A stretch of DNA of 64,000 nucleotides from contig JBDZUX010000002.1 of NCBI GenBank assembly GCA_040255405.1, positions 62,001 through 126,000 of the forward strand, given 5' to 3'. The position numbers were made by a program, and so were the translations under genes. Every line of letters begins with the position of its first letter. The stretch's first letter is position 1. Origin of the DNA: 66-474 sp040255405 (GTDB lineage: Bacteria; Pseudomonadota; Gammaproteobacteria; Xanthomonadales; Rhodanobacteraceae). Under the pieces are notes generated by a model that made no database searches, had not been told where the DNA came from, and was given only the letters and a program-made list of their open reading frames with translations. Positions 1 through 10,800 of this stretch are shown one piece after another.

Positions 1-2
1 AA

Positions 3-521
3 GGCAAGCGCACGCCCGACACCAGGCAAATCGTCACCGAATACCACGCCCAACACTTGATGATCAAGCCGGATGCGGTGCTCACCGAACAGGGCGCGAA
101 AGACAAGATCGAAAAGCTTTACCAGGAGATCGTGGTCGGCCACGCCGACTTCGCGACGCTGGCCAAGAAGAATTCGGACGACCCGACCACCGCGAACGCG
201 GGCGGCGACATGGGCTGGTTCATGCAGGACGAGTGGGGCAGCGAAGTCGGCAAAATGCTGGCCGGCATGCAACCTGGACAGGTCACGCAGCCGTTCCAGA
301 GTCCGGATGGTTCGTGGCACATCGTCAAGCTGCTCGGCACGCGCCAAGCCGACAAGACCCAGGACCTTGAGCGCGGGCAGGCACGCCAGGCGATCGCCGC
401 CCGCAAGGGACAACAGGCGTTCGAACAGTTCCTGCGCGACATCGAATCGTCGGCCTACATCAGTATCCGGGTACCGGAGCTGGCCGGCGCATCGGCGACC
501 GCGAGCAACGAAGCGCAATGA
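3..521 (+). CDS. surA: Chaperone SurA, C-terminal part (5' truncated)
   Basis: Periplasmic peptidyl-prolyl isomerase and chaperone for outer-membrane proteins. Only the C-terminal part is present: the frame is open from base 3 and the first methionine (base 57) is internal. The visible residues form the second parvulin domain (EYHAQHLMIKP, then GGDMGWF, then SPDGSWHIVKLL) followed by the C-terminal helix (KGQQAFEQFLRDI) that packs back on the core in SurA. The stop overlaps the pdxA start (ATGA), so the two are translationally coupled, the usual gammaproteobacterial order. The last ten residues (ASATASNEAQ) are a low-complexity tail. Confidence 0.93.
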   Translation, partial: GKRTPDTRQIVTEYHAQHLMIKPDAVLTEQGAKDKIEKLYQEIVVGHADFATLAKKNSDDPTTANAGGDMGWFMQDEWGSEVGKMLAGMQPGQVTQPFQSPDGSWHIVKLLGTRQADKTQDLERGQARQAIAARKGQQAFEQFLRDIESSAYISIRVPELAGASATASNEAQ

Positions 522-1564
522 TGTCCGGGCCGGCCCCGTCCGGCTCGCACCGGCCCGCGCGCTTTCCGAAACTGGCTGTCACCGGCGGCGAGCCCGCCGG
601 CGTCGGACCCGAACTCGTCGCGCGATTGGCAGCAACACCGATTGCCGCGGACCTCGTCGCGATCAGCAATGCCGGCCTGCTGGAACGCGCCGCACGCCGC
701 TGCGGCGTCACGCTGAAAATCGAACCTTACGACAGCCAACCGCGCACGCTGCGGGCCGCCGGAAGCGTGCGCGTGCTGGACGTGCCATTGCGTGTCGAGG
801 AATCCCCCGGCCGGCTCGATCCGCGCAATGCGTTCCACGTGTTGAATACGCTGGCGCAGGCGGCCGATGGCTGCCTTGCCGGCGAGTTCGACGCGGTGGT
901 CACCGCGCCGGTGCAGAAGTCGGTGATCAACGACGCGGGCGAGGTTTTCTCGGGTCACACCGAATTCTTCGCGAAGCGCGCCGGCAGCGACGTGGTGATG
1001 ATGCTGGCCTCGCCCGAGTTGCGGGTCGCGCTTGCCACGACCCACATGCCGCTCGCCAAGGTTCCGGCTGCCATCACGCACGAATCGCTGGCCCGCACGC
1101 TGCACATCGTATGCGCGGAACTGATCGCGAAATTCGGCATCGCCAGCCCGCGCATCGCGGTGCTGGGCCTCAATCCCCACGCAGGCGAAGGCGGACACCT
1201 GGGGCGCGAGGAAACCGAAACGATCATTCCCGTACTCGATGCATTGCGCGGCGAAGGCATGCAACTGATCGGACCGCTGCCGGCCGACACCGCGTTCGTT
1301 CCTGCCATGCGCGCGCGCTACGACGCGGTGCTCGCGATGTACCACGACCAGGCGCTGCCGGTACTGAAATCCGAAGCGTTCGACCGTACCGTCAACATCA
1401 CGCTCGGGTTGCCGTTCATCCGCACCTCGGTCGACCACGGCACGGCACTGGACCTCGCCGGCACCGGGCGCGCCGATCCGGCCAGCATGTTCGCGGCAGC
1501 GGAGATGGCGCTGCGCCTGGGCGTGGACAACAGGGGTCGGAGTGCATTTTTGTCGAACCGCTGA
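518..1564 (+). CDS. pdxA: 4-hydroxythreonine-4-phosphate dehydrogenase PdxA
   Basis: NAD-dependent oxidation of 4-phosphohydroxy-L-threonine in pyridoxal phosphate synthesis; cytoplasmic dimer. 348 aa against about 330 in E. coli. Family motifs are present: GGEPAGVGPE near residue 23, metal-binding histidines in SGHTEFF, TTHMPLAKVP and AMYHDQALP, and the DHGTALDLAG segment near the C terminus. It overlaps surA by 4 bp. The last dozen residues (DNRGRSAFLSNR) and the stop are supplied by a REP-like palindrome that begins at 1533, so the native C terminus has been replaced or extended by repeat sequence. Identity is secure; the effect of the tail is unknown. Confidence 0.95.
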   Translation: MMSGPAPSGSHRPARFPKLAVTGGEPAGVGPELVARLAATPIAADLVAISNAGLLERAARRCGVTLKIEPYDSQPRTLRAAGSVRVLDVPLRVEESPGRLDPRNAFHVLNTLAQAADGCLAGEFDAVVTAPVQKSVINDAGEVFSGHTEFFAKRAGSDVVMMLASPELRVALATTHMPLAKVPAAITHESLARTLHIVCAELIAKFGIASPRIAVLGLNPHAGEGGHLGREETETIIPVLDALRGEGMQLIGPLPADTAFVPAMRARYDAVLAMYHDQALPVLKSEAFDRTVNITLGLPFIRTSVDHGTALDLAGTGRADPASMFAAAEMALRLGVDNRGRSAFLSNR

Positions 1565-1654
1565 CGGCTCCGCGGAAAACCGGGGTCAGAGTGCACTTTC
1601 AGGCGTTGGCGCCACGATATCTTCGATACCCTGACGAAAGTGCACTCTGACCCC
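1533..1654. repeat. REP-like element, family A (GGGGTCAGAGTGCA type)
   Basis: A perfect 19-bp inverted repeat (1582-1600 and 1636-1654, starting GGGGTCAGAGTGCACTTTC) forms a long hairpin between pdxA and rsmA. A third, direct half-site (1533-1550, GGGGTCGGAGTGCATTTT) lies inside the pdxA frame and encodes its last residues. Half-sites of this kind are typical of the REP sequences associated with TnpA-REP (RAYT) proteins in xanthomonads. A second copy lies at 3941-4012. Confidence 0.85.
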
Positions 1655-1663
1655 GCTCCCCGC

Positions 1664-2488
1664 ATGGCGACCCGTCCCAAAAAACGCTACGGCCAGCACT
1701 TCCTGCACGAGCGCGGCGTGATCGATCGCATCGTCGCGGCCATCGCGCCGCGGCCGGGCGAGCGCATCGTCGAAATCGGTCCGGGCGAAGGCGCCCTCAC
1801 GCTGCCGCTGCTGCAGGTCGCCGGGCGCATGACCGTGATCGAACTCGACGCCGACTTGATCGAACCGCTGCGGGCGCGCGCCGCCGGAGTCGGCGAACTC
1901 GAAATCATCCACGCCGACGTGCTGAAGGTGGACCTCACGGCGCTCGCGAACGGCGACAAGCTGCGCCTCGCCGGCAACCTGCCGTACTACGTATCCAGCC
2001 CGATCCTGTTCCATTGCCTTGAGTACGCCGGGGCGATCGCCGACATGCACTTCATGCTGCAGAAGGAAGTCGTCGACCGGATGGCGGCCGAATCGGGGAG
2101 CAAGGTCTACGGGCGGCTGTCGGTGATGCTGCAGCTCGCGTGCAAGGTCGAACCGCTGTTGCGGGTCGCGCCCGGCGCATTCCGTCCGCCGCCGAAAGTG
2201 GAATCGGCCGTCGTCCGGCTGCTGCCTTTGCCGATAAAGCAACGCCCGGGTTCTCACCTTGCGCGTGCGATCGAAACCGTGGTGCGCGCCGCGTTCGGCC
2301 AGCGCCGCAAGACGCTTTCCAACGCCTTGCGCGGGTTGCTGGACGCCGAGGCCATCCGCGCCGCCGGTATCGACCCGCGCGCCCGCGCCGAAAGCGTGCC
2401 GCCGCAAGGCTTCGTCGCGTTGGCGCGAAAACTTGGACCAGACGGCTTGCAGGCCGGCCCGCAACTCGCCGACAATGCTGGCCAATGA
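1664..2488 (+). CDS. rsmA: 16S rRNA (adenine1518/1519-N6)-dimethyltransferase RsmA
   Basis: SAM-dependent dimethylation of two adjacent adenines in helix 45 of 16S rRNA, a late 30S maturation step (KsgA). 274 aa, normal length. Motifs: RYGQHFL at the N terminus, SAM-binding IVEIGPGEGALT, and the catalytic NLPYYVSSP. The ATG at 1664 is preferred; an in-frame GTG at 1640 lies inside the family A repeat and would add eight repeat-encoded residues. The stop overlaps the apaG start by 4 bp. Confidence 0.95.
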   Translation: MATRPKKRYGQHFLHERGVIDRIVAAIAPRPGERIVEIGPGEGALTLPLLQVAGRMTVIELDADLIEPLRARAAGVGELEIIHADVLKVDLTALANGDKLRLAGNLPYYVSSPILFHCLEYAGAIADMHFMLQKEVVDRMAAESGSKVYGRLSVMLQLACKVEPLLRVAPGAFRPPPKVESAVVRLLPLPIKQRPGSHLARAIETVVRAAFGQRRKTLSNALRGLLDAEAIRAAGIDPRARAESVPPQGFVALARKLGPDGLQAGPQLADNAGQ

Positions 2489-2904
2489 CTACGCGCCCCA
2501 CCACCGACAAACCCAGCAAGCCTCGCGAACCCGAACCGCACGCGGTCGAGATCGATGTCGAGGCGCGCTACGCTGCCGACCAGTCCAAGCCGGAAGCGAA
2601 CCGCTACGTATTCGCCTACGTGATCACGCTGCGCAACCTCGGCATGATGCCCGCACGTTTGCAGACCCGCCATTGGGTGATCACCGACGCGAACGGCAAG
2701 GTCGAGGAAGTGCGCGGCGAGGGCGTGGTGGGCGAACAGCCGCGCCTGCAACCGGGAGAAAGCTACAGCTACACCTCCGGCGCGGTGCTGGAAACGCAGG
2801 TCGGCACCATGCGTGGCGCCTACCTGTTCCACGCCGATGACGGCACCGACTTCGAGGTTCCGATTCCCGAATTCGTGCTGTCGGTTCCGCGCACCTTGCA
2901 CTGA
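2485..2904 (+). CDS. apaG: Protein ApaG
   Basis: Single-domain ApaG (DUF525) protein of 139 aa, a fibronectin-III-like beta sandwich of uncertain biochemical role, usually encoded next to apaH. The glycine-rich signature GEGVVGEQPRLQPGE and YTSGAVL is present, followed by GTMRGAYLF. The first 15 residues are a Thr/Lys/Pro-rich lead-in. ATG overlaps the rsmA stop, so it is translationally coupled; apaH follows after 18 bp. Confidence 0.93.
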   Translation: MTTRPTTDKPSKPREPEPHAVEIDVEARYAADQSKPEANRYVFAYVITLRNLGMMPARLQTRHWVITDANGKVEEVRGEGVVGEQPRLQPGESYSYTSGAVLETQVGTMRGAYLFHADDGTDFEVPIPEFVLSVPRTLH

Positions 2905-2922
2905 GCCGGCCGGAATCCGCGC

Positions 2923-3759
2923 ATGGCCGTCTACGCGATTGGCGATGTGCAGGGCTGCTATCCGGAATTGCAGCGCCTGCTGGAGCGCTTGCACTTCGAT
3001 CCTTCGACCGATCGCCTGTGGTTCTGCGGCGACCTGGTCAACCGTGGCGGCGAATCGCTGGAAGTGCTGCGGCTCATCCACGGGTTGCGCGAACATTGCG
3101 TCATCACGCTCGGCAACCATGACTTGAGCCTGCTCGCTGTCGCCGAACGCGAGCCGGAGGCGCGCGCGCGTACCAACCCCGACCTGCGCAGGGTGCTGGA
3201 AGCCGACGATTCCGGCGTGCTGATGGAATGGCTGCGCAGCCAGTGCCTCGCACATCACCACGCCGAACTGGGCTTCACGCTGGTGCACGCGGGCTTCGCG
3301 CCTTCGTGGACCCTGAAGCAGGCGCTGCACATCGCGCACGAAGTCGAGCGGGCGTTGCGCGGCGCCGGCCACCGCGCGCTGCTGCAACGGATGTTCGGCA
3401 ACCGGCCGGCGCGCTGGTCAGCGAAGCTGCATGGCCACGACCGCCTGCGCGCGGCGATCAACATCTTCACACGCATGCGCTATTGCGACGTGCACGGCCG
3501 CATCGACTTCGACGCGAAAGGCGCGCCGGGCTCGCAGCGCGCCGGGCTGTATCCCTGGTTCGAAGTGCCAGGCGTCCGCACGCGTGACACCCGGATCGTA
3601 TGTGGGCACTGGTCCGCGCTTGGACGCTTCGCCGGACTCGGCGTGTACGCCATCGACACCGGCTGCGTGTGGGGCGGCAAGCTGACCGCATTGCGCCTCG
3701 ACGGCGACGAACCGCAGTTCATTGCCGTGGACGCGGAGCCGCACCGCAAACGCGCCTGA
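2923..3759 (+). CDS. apaH: Symmetrical bis(5'-nucleosyl)-tetraphosphatase ApaH
   Basis: Hydrolyses Ap4A to two ADP, limiting alarmone and NpnN-RNA caps. 278 aa, normal for the family. Metallophosphoesterase motifs are all visible: GDVQGC (residues 7-12), GDLVNRG (36-42), GNHD (near 65), and downstream histidines in LVHAGF and VCGHWS. It is the last gene of the surA-apaH operon. Its 3' end coincides with the left edge of a scaffold gap: the last 19 bases of the gene are part of the 55-bp duplicated segment. The stop at 3757-3759 is nevertheless unambiguous. Confidence 0.95.
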   Translation: MAVYAIGDVQGCYPELQRLLERLHFDPSTDRLWFCGDLVNRGGESLEVLRLIHGLREHCVITLGNHDLSLLAVAEREPEARARTNPDLRRVLEADDSGVLMEWLRSQCLAHHHAELGFTLVHAGFAPSWTLKQALHIAHEVERALRGAGHRALLQRMFGNRPARWSAKLHGHDRLRAAINIFTRMRYCDVHGRIDFDAKGAPGSQRAGLYPWFEVPGVRTRDTRIVCGHWSALGRFAGLGVYAIDTGCVWGGKLTALRLDGDEPQFIAVDAEPHRKRA

Positions 3760-3950
3760 TCTTCGCGCTGGCAGGTTGAGAAACTGGAGTCAGAGNNNNN
3801 NNNNNNNNNNNNNNNNNNNNNNNNNNNNNNNNNNNNNNNNNNNNNNNNNNNNNNNNNNNNNNNNNNNNNNNNNNNNNNNNNNNNNNNNNNNNNNNGCACC
3901 GCAAACGCGCCTGATCTTCGCGCTGGCAGGTTGAGAAACTGGAGTCAGAG
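3741..3950. other. Scaffold gap of 100 N flanked by an exact 55-bp duplication
   Basis: Bases 3796-3895 are N. The 55 bases before the gap (3741-3795) are identical to the 55 bases after it (3896-3950). Exact duplication of a typical assembler k-mer length on both sides indicates that the two contigs overlap and were padded rather than merged. The true sequence probably runs without a gap and lacks one copy. The gap sits at the edge of a family A repeat, a likely cause of the assembly break. Confidence 0.9.
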
Positions 3951-4012
3951 TGCAATTTCGGCGAAAGACCGAATGACCTTTGGCGGTTTGCACGAAATTG
4001 CACTGTGACCCC
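3941..4012. repeat. REP-like element, family A, second copy
   Basis: Imperfect 20-bp inverted repeat: left arm 3941-3960 (GGAGTCAGAGTGCAATTTCG) and right arm 3993-4012, matching except at two positions. It lies between the convergent apaH and acyl-CoA dehydrogenase genes and could act as a transcript-ending hairpin for both. The right arm ends 6 bp before the acyl-CoA dehydrogenase stop codon. Confidence 0.8.
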
Positions 4013-4017
4013 GGTTT

Positions 4018-5178
4018 TCAGCGAAGCCCCGTCTCGTTGCGCGCGATCACCATGCGCTGGATTTCCGAAGTCCCTTCATAGATCTCGGTGATCTTGGCAT
4101 CACGGAAATAACGCTCCAGCGGCATTTCCTTGGAATACCCCATGCCGCCGTGGATCTGCACGGCCTGGTGCGCGATCCACATCGCAGCCTCCGACGCGGT
4201 GAGCTTGGCCACCGCGGCTTCGGTCGAAAAGCGTGCGCCGGTCTTCGCGGCCTGCTGCTTCATCCAGGCCGCACGCAGCGTGAGCAGCCGCGCCGCATCG
4301 AGCTTGCATTTCATATCGGCGATCTTGGCTTGCGTCATCTGGAACGAACCGATCGACTGGCCGAACGCCTTGCGGTCGCGCGAATATTCCAGCGTCACTT
4401 CGTAGGCGGCGCGTGCGAGGCCGACGGCCTGCGAAGCGATGCCGATCCGGCCGGCGTCGAGCACCCCCATCGCGATCTTGAAGCCCTTGCCTTCCTCGCC
4501 GATTACCTCGTCCGGTTGCACCCGGTAATCGACGAATTCGATCTCGCAGGTCGCGGACGCGCGAATGCCCAGCTTGGGTTCGGTCTTGCCGCGGCTGAAC
4601 CCTTCGCGCCCGGTATCGATCATGAATGCGGTGACGCCGTTGGCCTTCTTTTCCGGCTCCGTCATCGCGAACAACAGGATGTATTTCGCAACCGGGCCGG
4701 AGGTGATCCAGCTCTTCTTGCCGTCGATCAGGAAGCTGCCGTCCGCCTGCTTCACCGCGCGGCAACGCATCGCGGTGGCATCGGAGCCGGACTGCGGCTC
4801 GGTCAGCGCGAACGCGCCGATGGCCTCGCCCGACGCGATCGGCGTCACGTACTTGTGCTTTTGTTCCTCGCTGCCGAACTTCAGGAGACCATTGCAGTAA
4901 AGCGTATTGTTGACGCTCATGATGGTCGAATGCGCGCAATCGGCGGCCGCGATTTCGATCATCGCCAGCACGTAACTGATCGAATCCATTCCGGCGCCAC
5001 CGTATTCGGCCGGCACCTCGATGCCCATCAGGCCGAGCTTGCCCATTTCGCGGATGTTGTCGAGCGGGAATTGGCCTGACTTGTCGAAATCAGCCGCCAC
5101 CGGCGCGATGCGCTTCTGCGCGAATTCGCGCGCAATCGACTGGATCTGCAACTGCTCTTCGGAAAAATTGAAATCCAT
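4018..5178 (-). CDS. Acyl-CoA dehydrogenase (short-chain type)
   Basis: FAD-dependent alpha,beta-dehydrogenation of acyl-CoA in beta-oxidation or branched-chain amino-acid breakdown. 386 aa, normal length. Signatures: ALTEPQSGSDA (substrate/FAD loop), RKAFGQSIGSFQ, HGGMGYSKE and IYEGTSEIQ, whose glutamate is the expected catalytic base. The start at 5178 is preceded by AGAGGTG at good spacing; an upstream in-frame start would add a non-conserved leader. It is a lone gene, divergent from the SahR-like regulator. The exact acyl chain preference (butyryl or isobutyryl) cannot be read from the sequence. Confidence 0.93.
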   Translation of the reverse strand: MDFNFSEEQLQIQSIAREFAQKRIAPVAADFDKSGQFPLDNIREMGKLGLMGIEVPAEYGGAGMDSISYVLAMIEIAAADCAHSTIMSVNNTLYCNGLLKFGSEEQKHKYVTPIASGEAIGAFALTEPQSGSDATAMRCRAVKQADGSFLIDGKKSWITSGPVAKYILLFAMTEPEKKANGVTAFMIDTGREGFSRGKTEPKLGIRASATCEIEFVDYRVQPDEVIGEEGKGFKIAMGVLDAGRIGIASQAVGLARAAYEVTLEYSRDRKAFGQSIGSFQMTQAKIADMKCKLDAARLLTLRAAWMKQQAAKTGARFSTEAAVAKLTASEAAMWIAHQAVQIHGGMGYSKEMPLERYFRDAKITEIYEGTSEIQRMVIARNETGLR

Positions 5179-5294
5179 CGCAACACCTCTGTCGTCTGCC
5201 GCGTCCCGTCTTCGGGCGCATGGCTGCAATTCAACCGCGCATGATAACGGCTCGCGGTGGAACCGAGTGGGGAACCCGCCTCGTGCTTTAATTT

Positions 5295-5318
5295 ATCTTT
5301 CTATCCTGATATAAAGAT
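5295..5318. promoter_or_regulatory. 24-bp palindrome, probable operator of the ArsR-type regulator
   Basis: ATCTTTCTATCC followed by TGATATAAAGAT: the half-sites match at 10 of 12 positions. It ends 3 bp before the regulator start codon, overlapping the ribosome-binding region, in an AT-rich patch (5287-5318) that stands out from the high-GC background. Position and symmetry fit autoregulation by the dimeric ArsR-family protein encoded directly downstream. Confidence 0.65.
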
Positions 5319-5321
5319 GGA

Positions 5322-6251
5322 ATGCTCGATCTGGTTTCCGCCACCGCGTTGCTGCGCGTGTTGTCCGACCCTACCCGGGTCCGGCTGCTCGCGCTGCTGC
5401 GGCGCGAGGAGCTGACGGTCGCCGAACTGTCGTCGGTGTTGCGGCTTGCGCAACCGCGGGTATCCACGCACCTTGCGAAGCTCAAGGAAACCGGACTGGT
5501 GCGCGATCGCCGCGCAGGCGTGTCGGCATACTACCGATTCAATGAAAGTGGCTTCGAAGGCGCGGCCGACCTGCTGCGTGCGCTGGAAGATGGCGTCGAC
5601 GACGCGATGCTGGACGCCGATGCGCAGCGCCTGCCGTCGGTACTGGCGGCGCGTGCCCGCGATCGCGGCTGGGCCGACAGCGTGGCCGGTGACATGGAGC
5701 GCCACTACTCGCCCGGGCGCACTTGGGAAACCCTCGCGCGCACCTTGCTGCAGTTGCTCGAAACCGGCGACGTGCTGGACATCGCCTCGGGCGACGGCGT
5801 GCTGGCCGAACTGCTGGCGCCGCACGCGCATTCCATCGCGTGCGTGGATTCCAGTCCCAACGTGGTCGCCGCCGCGCGCAAGCGCCTGAAAGCCTTCCGC
5901 AACGTGGAGGTGATCGAAGGCGACATGCACGCACTGAAACTCGCCAACCGCAAATTCGACCTGGTCCTGATGATGCACGCCCTCACCTACAGCGACCGGC
6001 CGCAGCAGGCCATCGCTGAAGCGGCGCGCGTCCTGAAACCGGACGGGCGCCTGCTGGCGGCCACGCTTTCGAAACATGCGCACCGCGCAGCAGTGGCGCC
6101 GTTCGACCACAAGAACCTCGGCTTCAAGCGCGAAGAGCTTGCCGGTTTCGCCCGCAAGGCGGGGCTTGAAGTCCTGCAGTGCGAGCGCATTTCGCGCGAA
6201 GCACGTTCGCCGCATTTCGAAGTGTTGAGTCTGCTGGCCAGAAAATCATGA
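5322..6251 (+). CDS. ArsR-family regulator fused to a SAM-dependent methyltransferase (SahR-like)
   Basis: 309 aa with two domains. Residues 1-95 are an ArsR winged helix (LTVAELSSVL, then PRVSTHLAKLKETGLV, then a beta wing ending YYRF). Residues 130-309 are a class I methyltransferase with the glycine motif VLDIASGDGVLAELL. No arsenic-binding cysteine motif is present. Proteins of this architecture beside metH are known as SahR-type regulators sensing S-adenosylhomocysteine; the methyltransferase fold may serve as the ligand sensor. It overlaps the downstream metH part by ATGA, so all three genes probably form one operon repressed through the palindrome at 5295-5318. The ligand is inferred from context. 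Confidence 0.85.
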   Translation: MLDLVSATALLRVLSDPTRVRLLALLRREELTVAELSSVLRLAQPRVSTHLAKLKETGLVRDRRAGVSAYYRFNESGFEGAADLLRALEDGVDDAMLDADAQRLPSVLAARARDRGWADSVAGDMERHYSPGRTWETLARTLLQLLETGDVLDIASGDGVLAELLAPHAHSIACVDSSPNVVAAARKRLKAFRNVEVIEGDMHALKLANRKFDLVLMMHALTYSDRPQQAIAEAARVLKPDGRLLAATLSKHAHRAAVAPFDHKNLGFKREELAGFARKAGLEVLQCERISREARSPHFEVLSLLARKS

Positions 6252-7351
6252 ACCAGAACCTGCCCTATCTCCGTCCCGATCGCGTCGAAAAAATCGAGGC
6301 TGCACTCGCCGAACGCATCCTCGTGCTCGATGGCGCGATGGGCACGATGCTGCAGCGCCACGAGCTGGACGAAGCCGGTTACCGCGGCGAACGCTTCGCG
6401 CACGGCTGCGATGCCCGGCACGCGCACGAACACGGGGGCGAGCACGCCGACAGCAAGGGCTGCCAGCGCGATCTCAAGGGCGACAACGACCTGTTGTCCC
6501 TGACCCACCCCGAAATCATCCGCGACATCCACAAGGCGTATCTCGATGCAGGCGCGGATTTCGTCGAGACCAATACCTTCAACTCGACTTCGATCAGCCA
6601 GGCCGATTACGCGCTGCAGCACCTGGTCCACGAGTTGAACCGCGAGGGTGCAAGGCTGGCGCGCGCCGCATGCGACGAGGCCGAGCGCAAAACGCCGGAT
6701 CGTCCACGTTTTGCAATCGGCGTACTCGGTCCGACCAGCCGCACTGCATCGCTGTCGCCGGACGTCAACAATCCCGGCTTCCGCAACGTCGATTTCGACG
6801 AACTCGAAGATGCCTACGCCGACGCCACCCGCGGCCTGGTCGAAGGCGGCGCGGACCTGGTGATGGTGGAGACGATCTTCGACACCCTGAATGCGAAAGC
6901 CGCGCTCTCCGGGATCGCGCGCGTATTCGACGAACGCGGCGGCCGCTTGCCGATCATGATTTCCGGCACGATCACCGACCGTTCCGGGCGCACGCTGTCG
7001 GGCCAGACCGCCGAAGCGTTCTGGTATTCGGTCGCCCACGCACGACCGCTTTCCGTTGGGCTCAACTGCGCGCTGGGCGCGAAAGACCTGCGCCAGCACA
7101 TCGAGGCACTTGCGCGTGTTGCCGACTGTGCCGTCAGCGCGCATCCCAACGCCGGCCTGCCGAACGCGTTGGGCGGTTACGACGAAACGCCCGAAGAAAT
7201 GGCAAAGACCCTCGGCGAATTCGCACGCGACGGACTGCTCAACATCGTCGGCGGCTGCTGCGGCACCACGCCCGAACACATCGCCGCGATCGCCGAAGCC
7301 GTGCGCGGCGTTGCGCCACGCGAGCTGCCCTCGCACGCTGAGGCCGCGTGA
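6248..7351 (+). CDS. metH: Methionine synthase, homocysteine-binding module (MetH part 1)
   Basis: Zn-dependent homocysteine S-methyltransferase barrel, equivalent to residues 1-350 of E. coli MetH, here a separate 367-aa protein. The active-site cysteines are present in GLNCALG and GGCCGTTPEH; LVLDGAMGTM and ETNTFNST are family signatures. It works with the second part, which carries folate, B12 and activation domains. The start overlaps the regulator stop by 4 bp. Unusual: around residues 55-80 the short loop seen in E. coli is replaced by a His/Cys-rich insert (CDARHAHEHGGEHADSKGC). Confidence 0.93.
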   Translation: MNQNLPYLRPDRVEKIEAALAERILVLDGAMGTMLQRHELDEAGYRGERFAHGCDARHAHEHGGEHADSKGCQRDLKGDNDLLSLTHPEIIRDIHKAYLDAGADFVETNTFNSTSISQADYALQHLVHELNREGARLARAACDEAERKTPDRPRFAIGVLGPTSRTASLSPDVNNPGFRNVDFDELEDAYADATRGLVEGGADLVMVETIFDTLNAKAALSGIARVFDERGGRLPIMISGTITDRSGRTLSGQTAEAFWYSVAHARPLSVGLNCALGAKDLRQHIEALARVADCAVSAHPNAGLPNALGGYDETPEEMAKTLGEFARDGLLNIVGGCCGTTPEHIAAIAEAVRGVAPRELPSHAEAA

Positions 7352-7368
7352 ACCCCGAAGCGAAAGCC

Positions 7369-7452
7369 TTTGACGCGGATAAAGGCGGATCAATTCGGAT
7401 AGAAGCCCAATTGCCTGCCCTGCTCGCTCTTGTCAGCGTTGATCCGCGTCCG
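7369..7452. repeat. Palindromic repeat, family F (TTTGACGCGGAT type), copy 1
   Basis: Left arm at 7369-7391 (TTTGACGCGGATAAAGGCGG) and right arm at 7438-7452 (GTTGATCCGCGTCCG) in inverted orientation, filling most of the 135-bp gap between the two metH parts. Copies 2 and 3 are at 23617-23713 and 26705-26787. Confidence 0.7.
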
Positions 7453-7486
7453 ATGCTTTCGTTCTTTCGCATCAAAGAAGGATGAA

Positions 7487-10327
<2,841 letters not shown>

Positions 10328-10369
10328 ACGGACGGCGGCGCCGCGCAGGCCTTGCGCAGCACTGCGAAC

Positions 10370-10633
10370 TCAGAGTGTTGCGCCACCCAGGGCCGCGTGG
10401 AGCATCGAGGCGCCGATCGTGAAAAAGAACACCAACCACAGCGCGAACACCACCGCGGCCAGTATCAAGGCGGCCCGGCAGTAATTCTGCTTGCTGGGAG
10501 GCGTGCTGCCCGAAAACGCCCATACGAACAACATCACGATTCCGACGATGGGAATCGCCAACACGATCAGGGTTATGATCCAGTCGCCCAGTGAAACCGG
10601 CGACGTCTCACGTGCGGAAAGCTGTGCGTTCAT
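10370..10633 (-). CDS. Small two-helix inner-membrane protein, function unknown
   Basis: 87 aa with two predicted membrane helices (LGDWIITLIVLAIPIVGIVM near residues 15-35 and ALILAAVVFALWLVFFFTIG near 55-75). The start is supported by a strong AGGAGAGG site 5 bp upstream. I do not recognise a named family with certainty; short proteins beginning with a similar SLGDWIITL motif are common in proteobacteria. It faces metH convergently. No enzyme motif is visible. Confidence 0.75.
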   Translation of the reverse strand: MNAQLSARETSPVSLGDWIITLIVLAIPIVGIVMLFVWAFSGSTPPSKQNYCRAALILAAVVFALWLVFFFTIGASMLHAALGGATL

Positions 10634-10800
10634 GCCCCTCTCCTGCGCAAGTGACAGTCCGGACGCACCGCGTCGACAACGACACCGGCACGGGCGCGAT
10701 CAAGGCTCGTGTTTCTCCAAGCCCCGTGGCTGGCCGCAGTCGGCTGGCCGGCCCGATCCTAGCCGAGCGTCAGCGTCTTCGCATCTGCCGGTCCCGCGGC

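Noticed and set aside
73..1650. 525-codon plus-strand frame over surA/pdxA
   Set aside because: It is a high-GC shadow of the real genes, Arg-rich and without any motif.
7352..7486. Possible riboswitch upstream of metH part 2
   Set aside because: The inverted repeats match the family F dispersed element seen in two other places; no B12-box or SAM/SAH core could be recognised.
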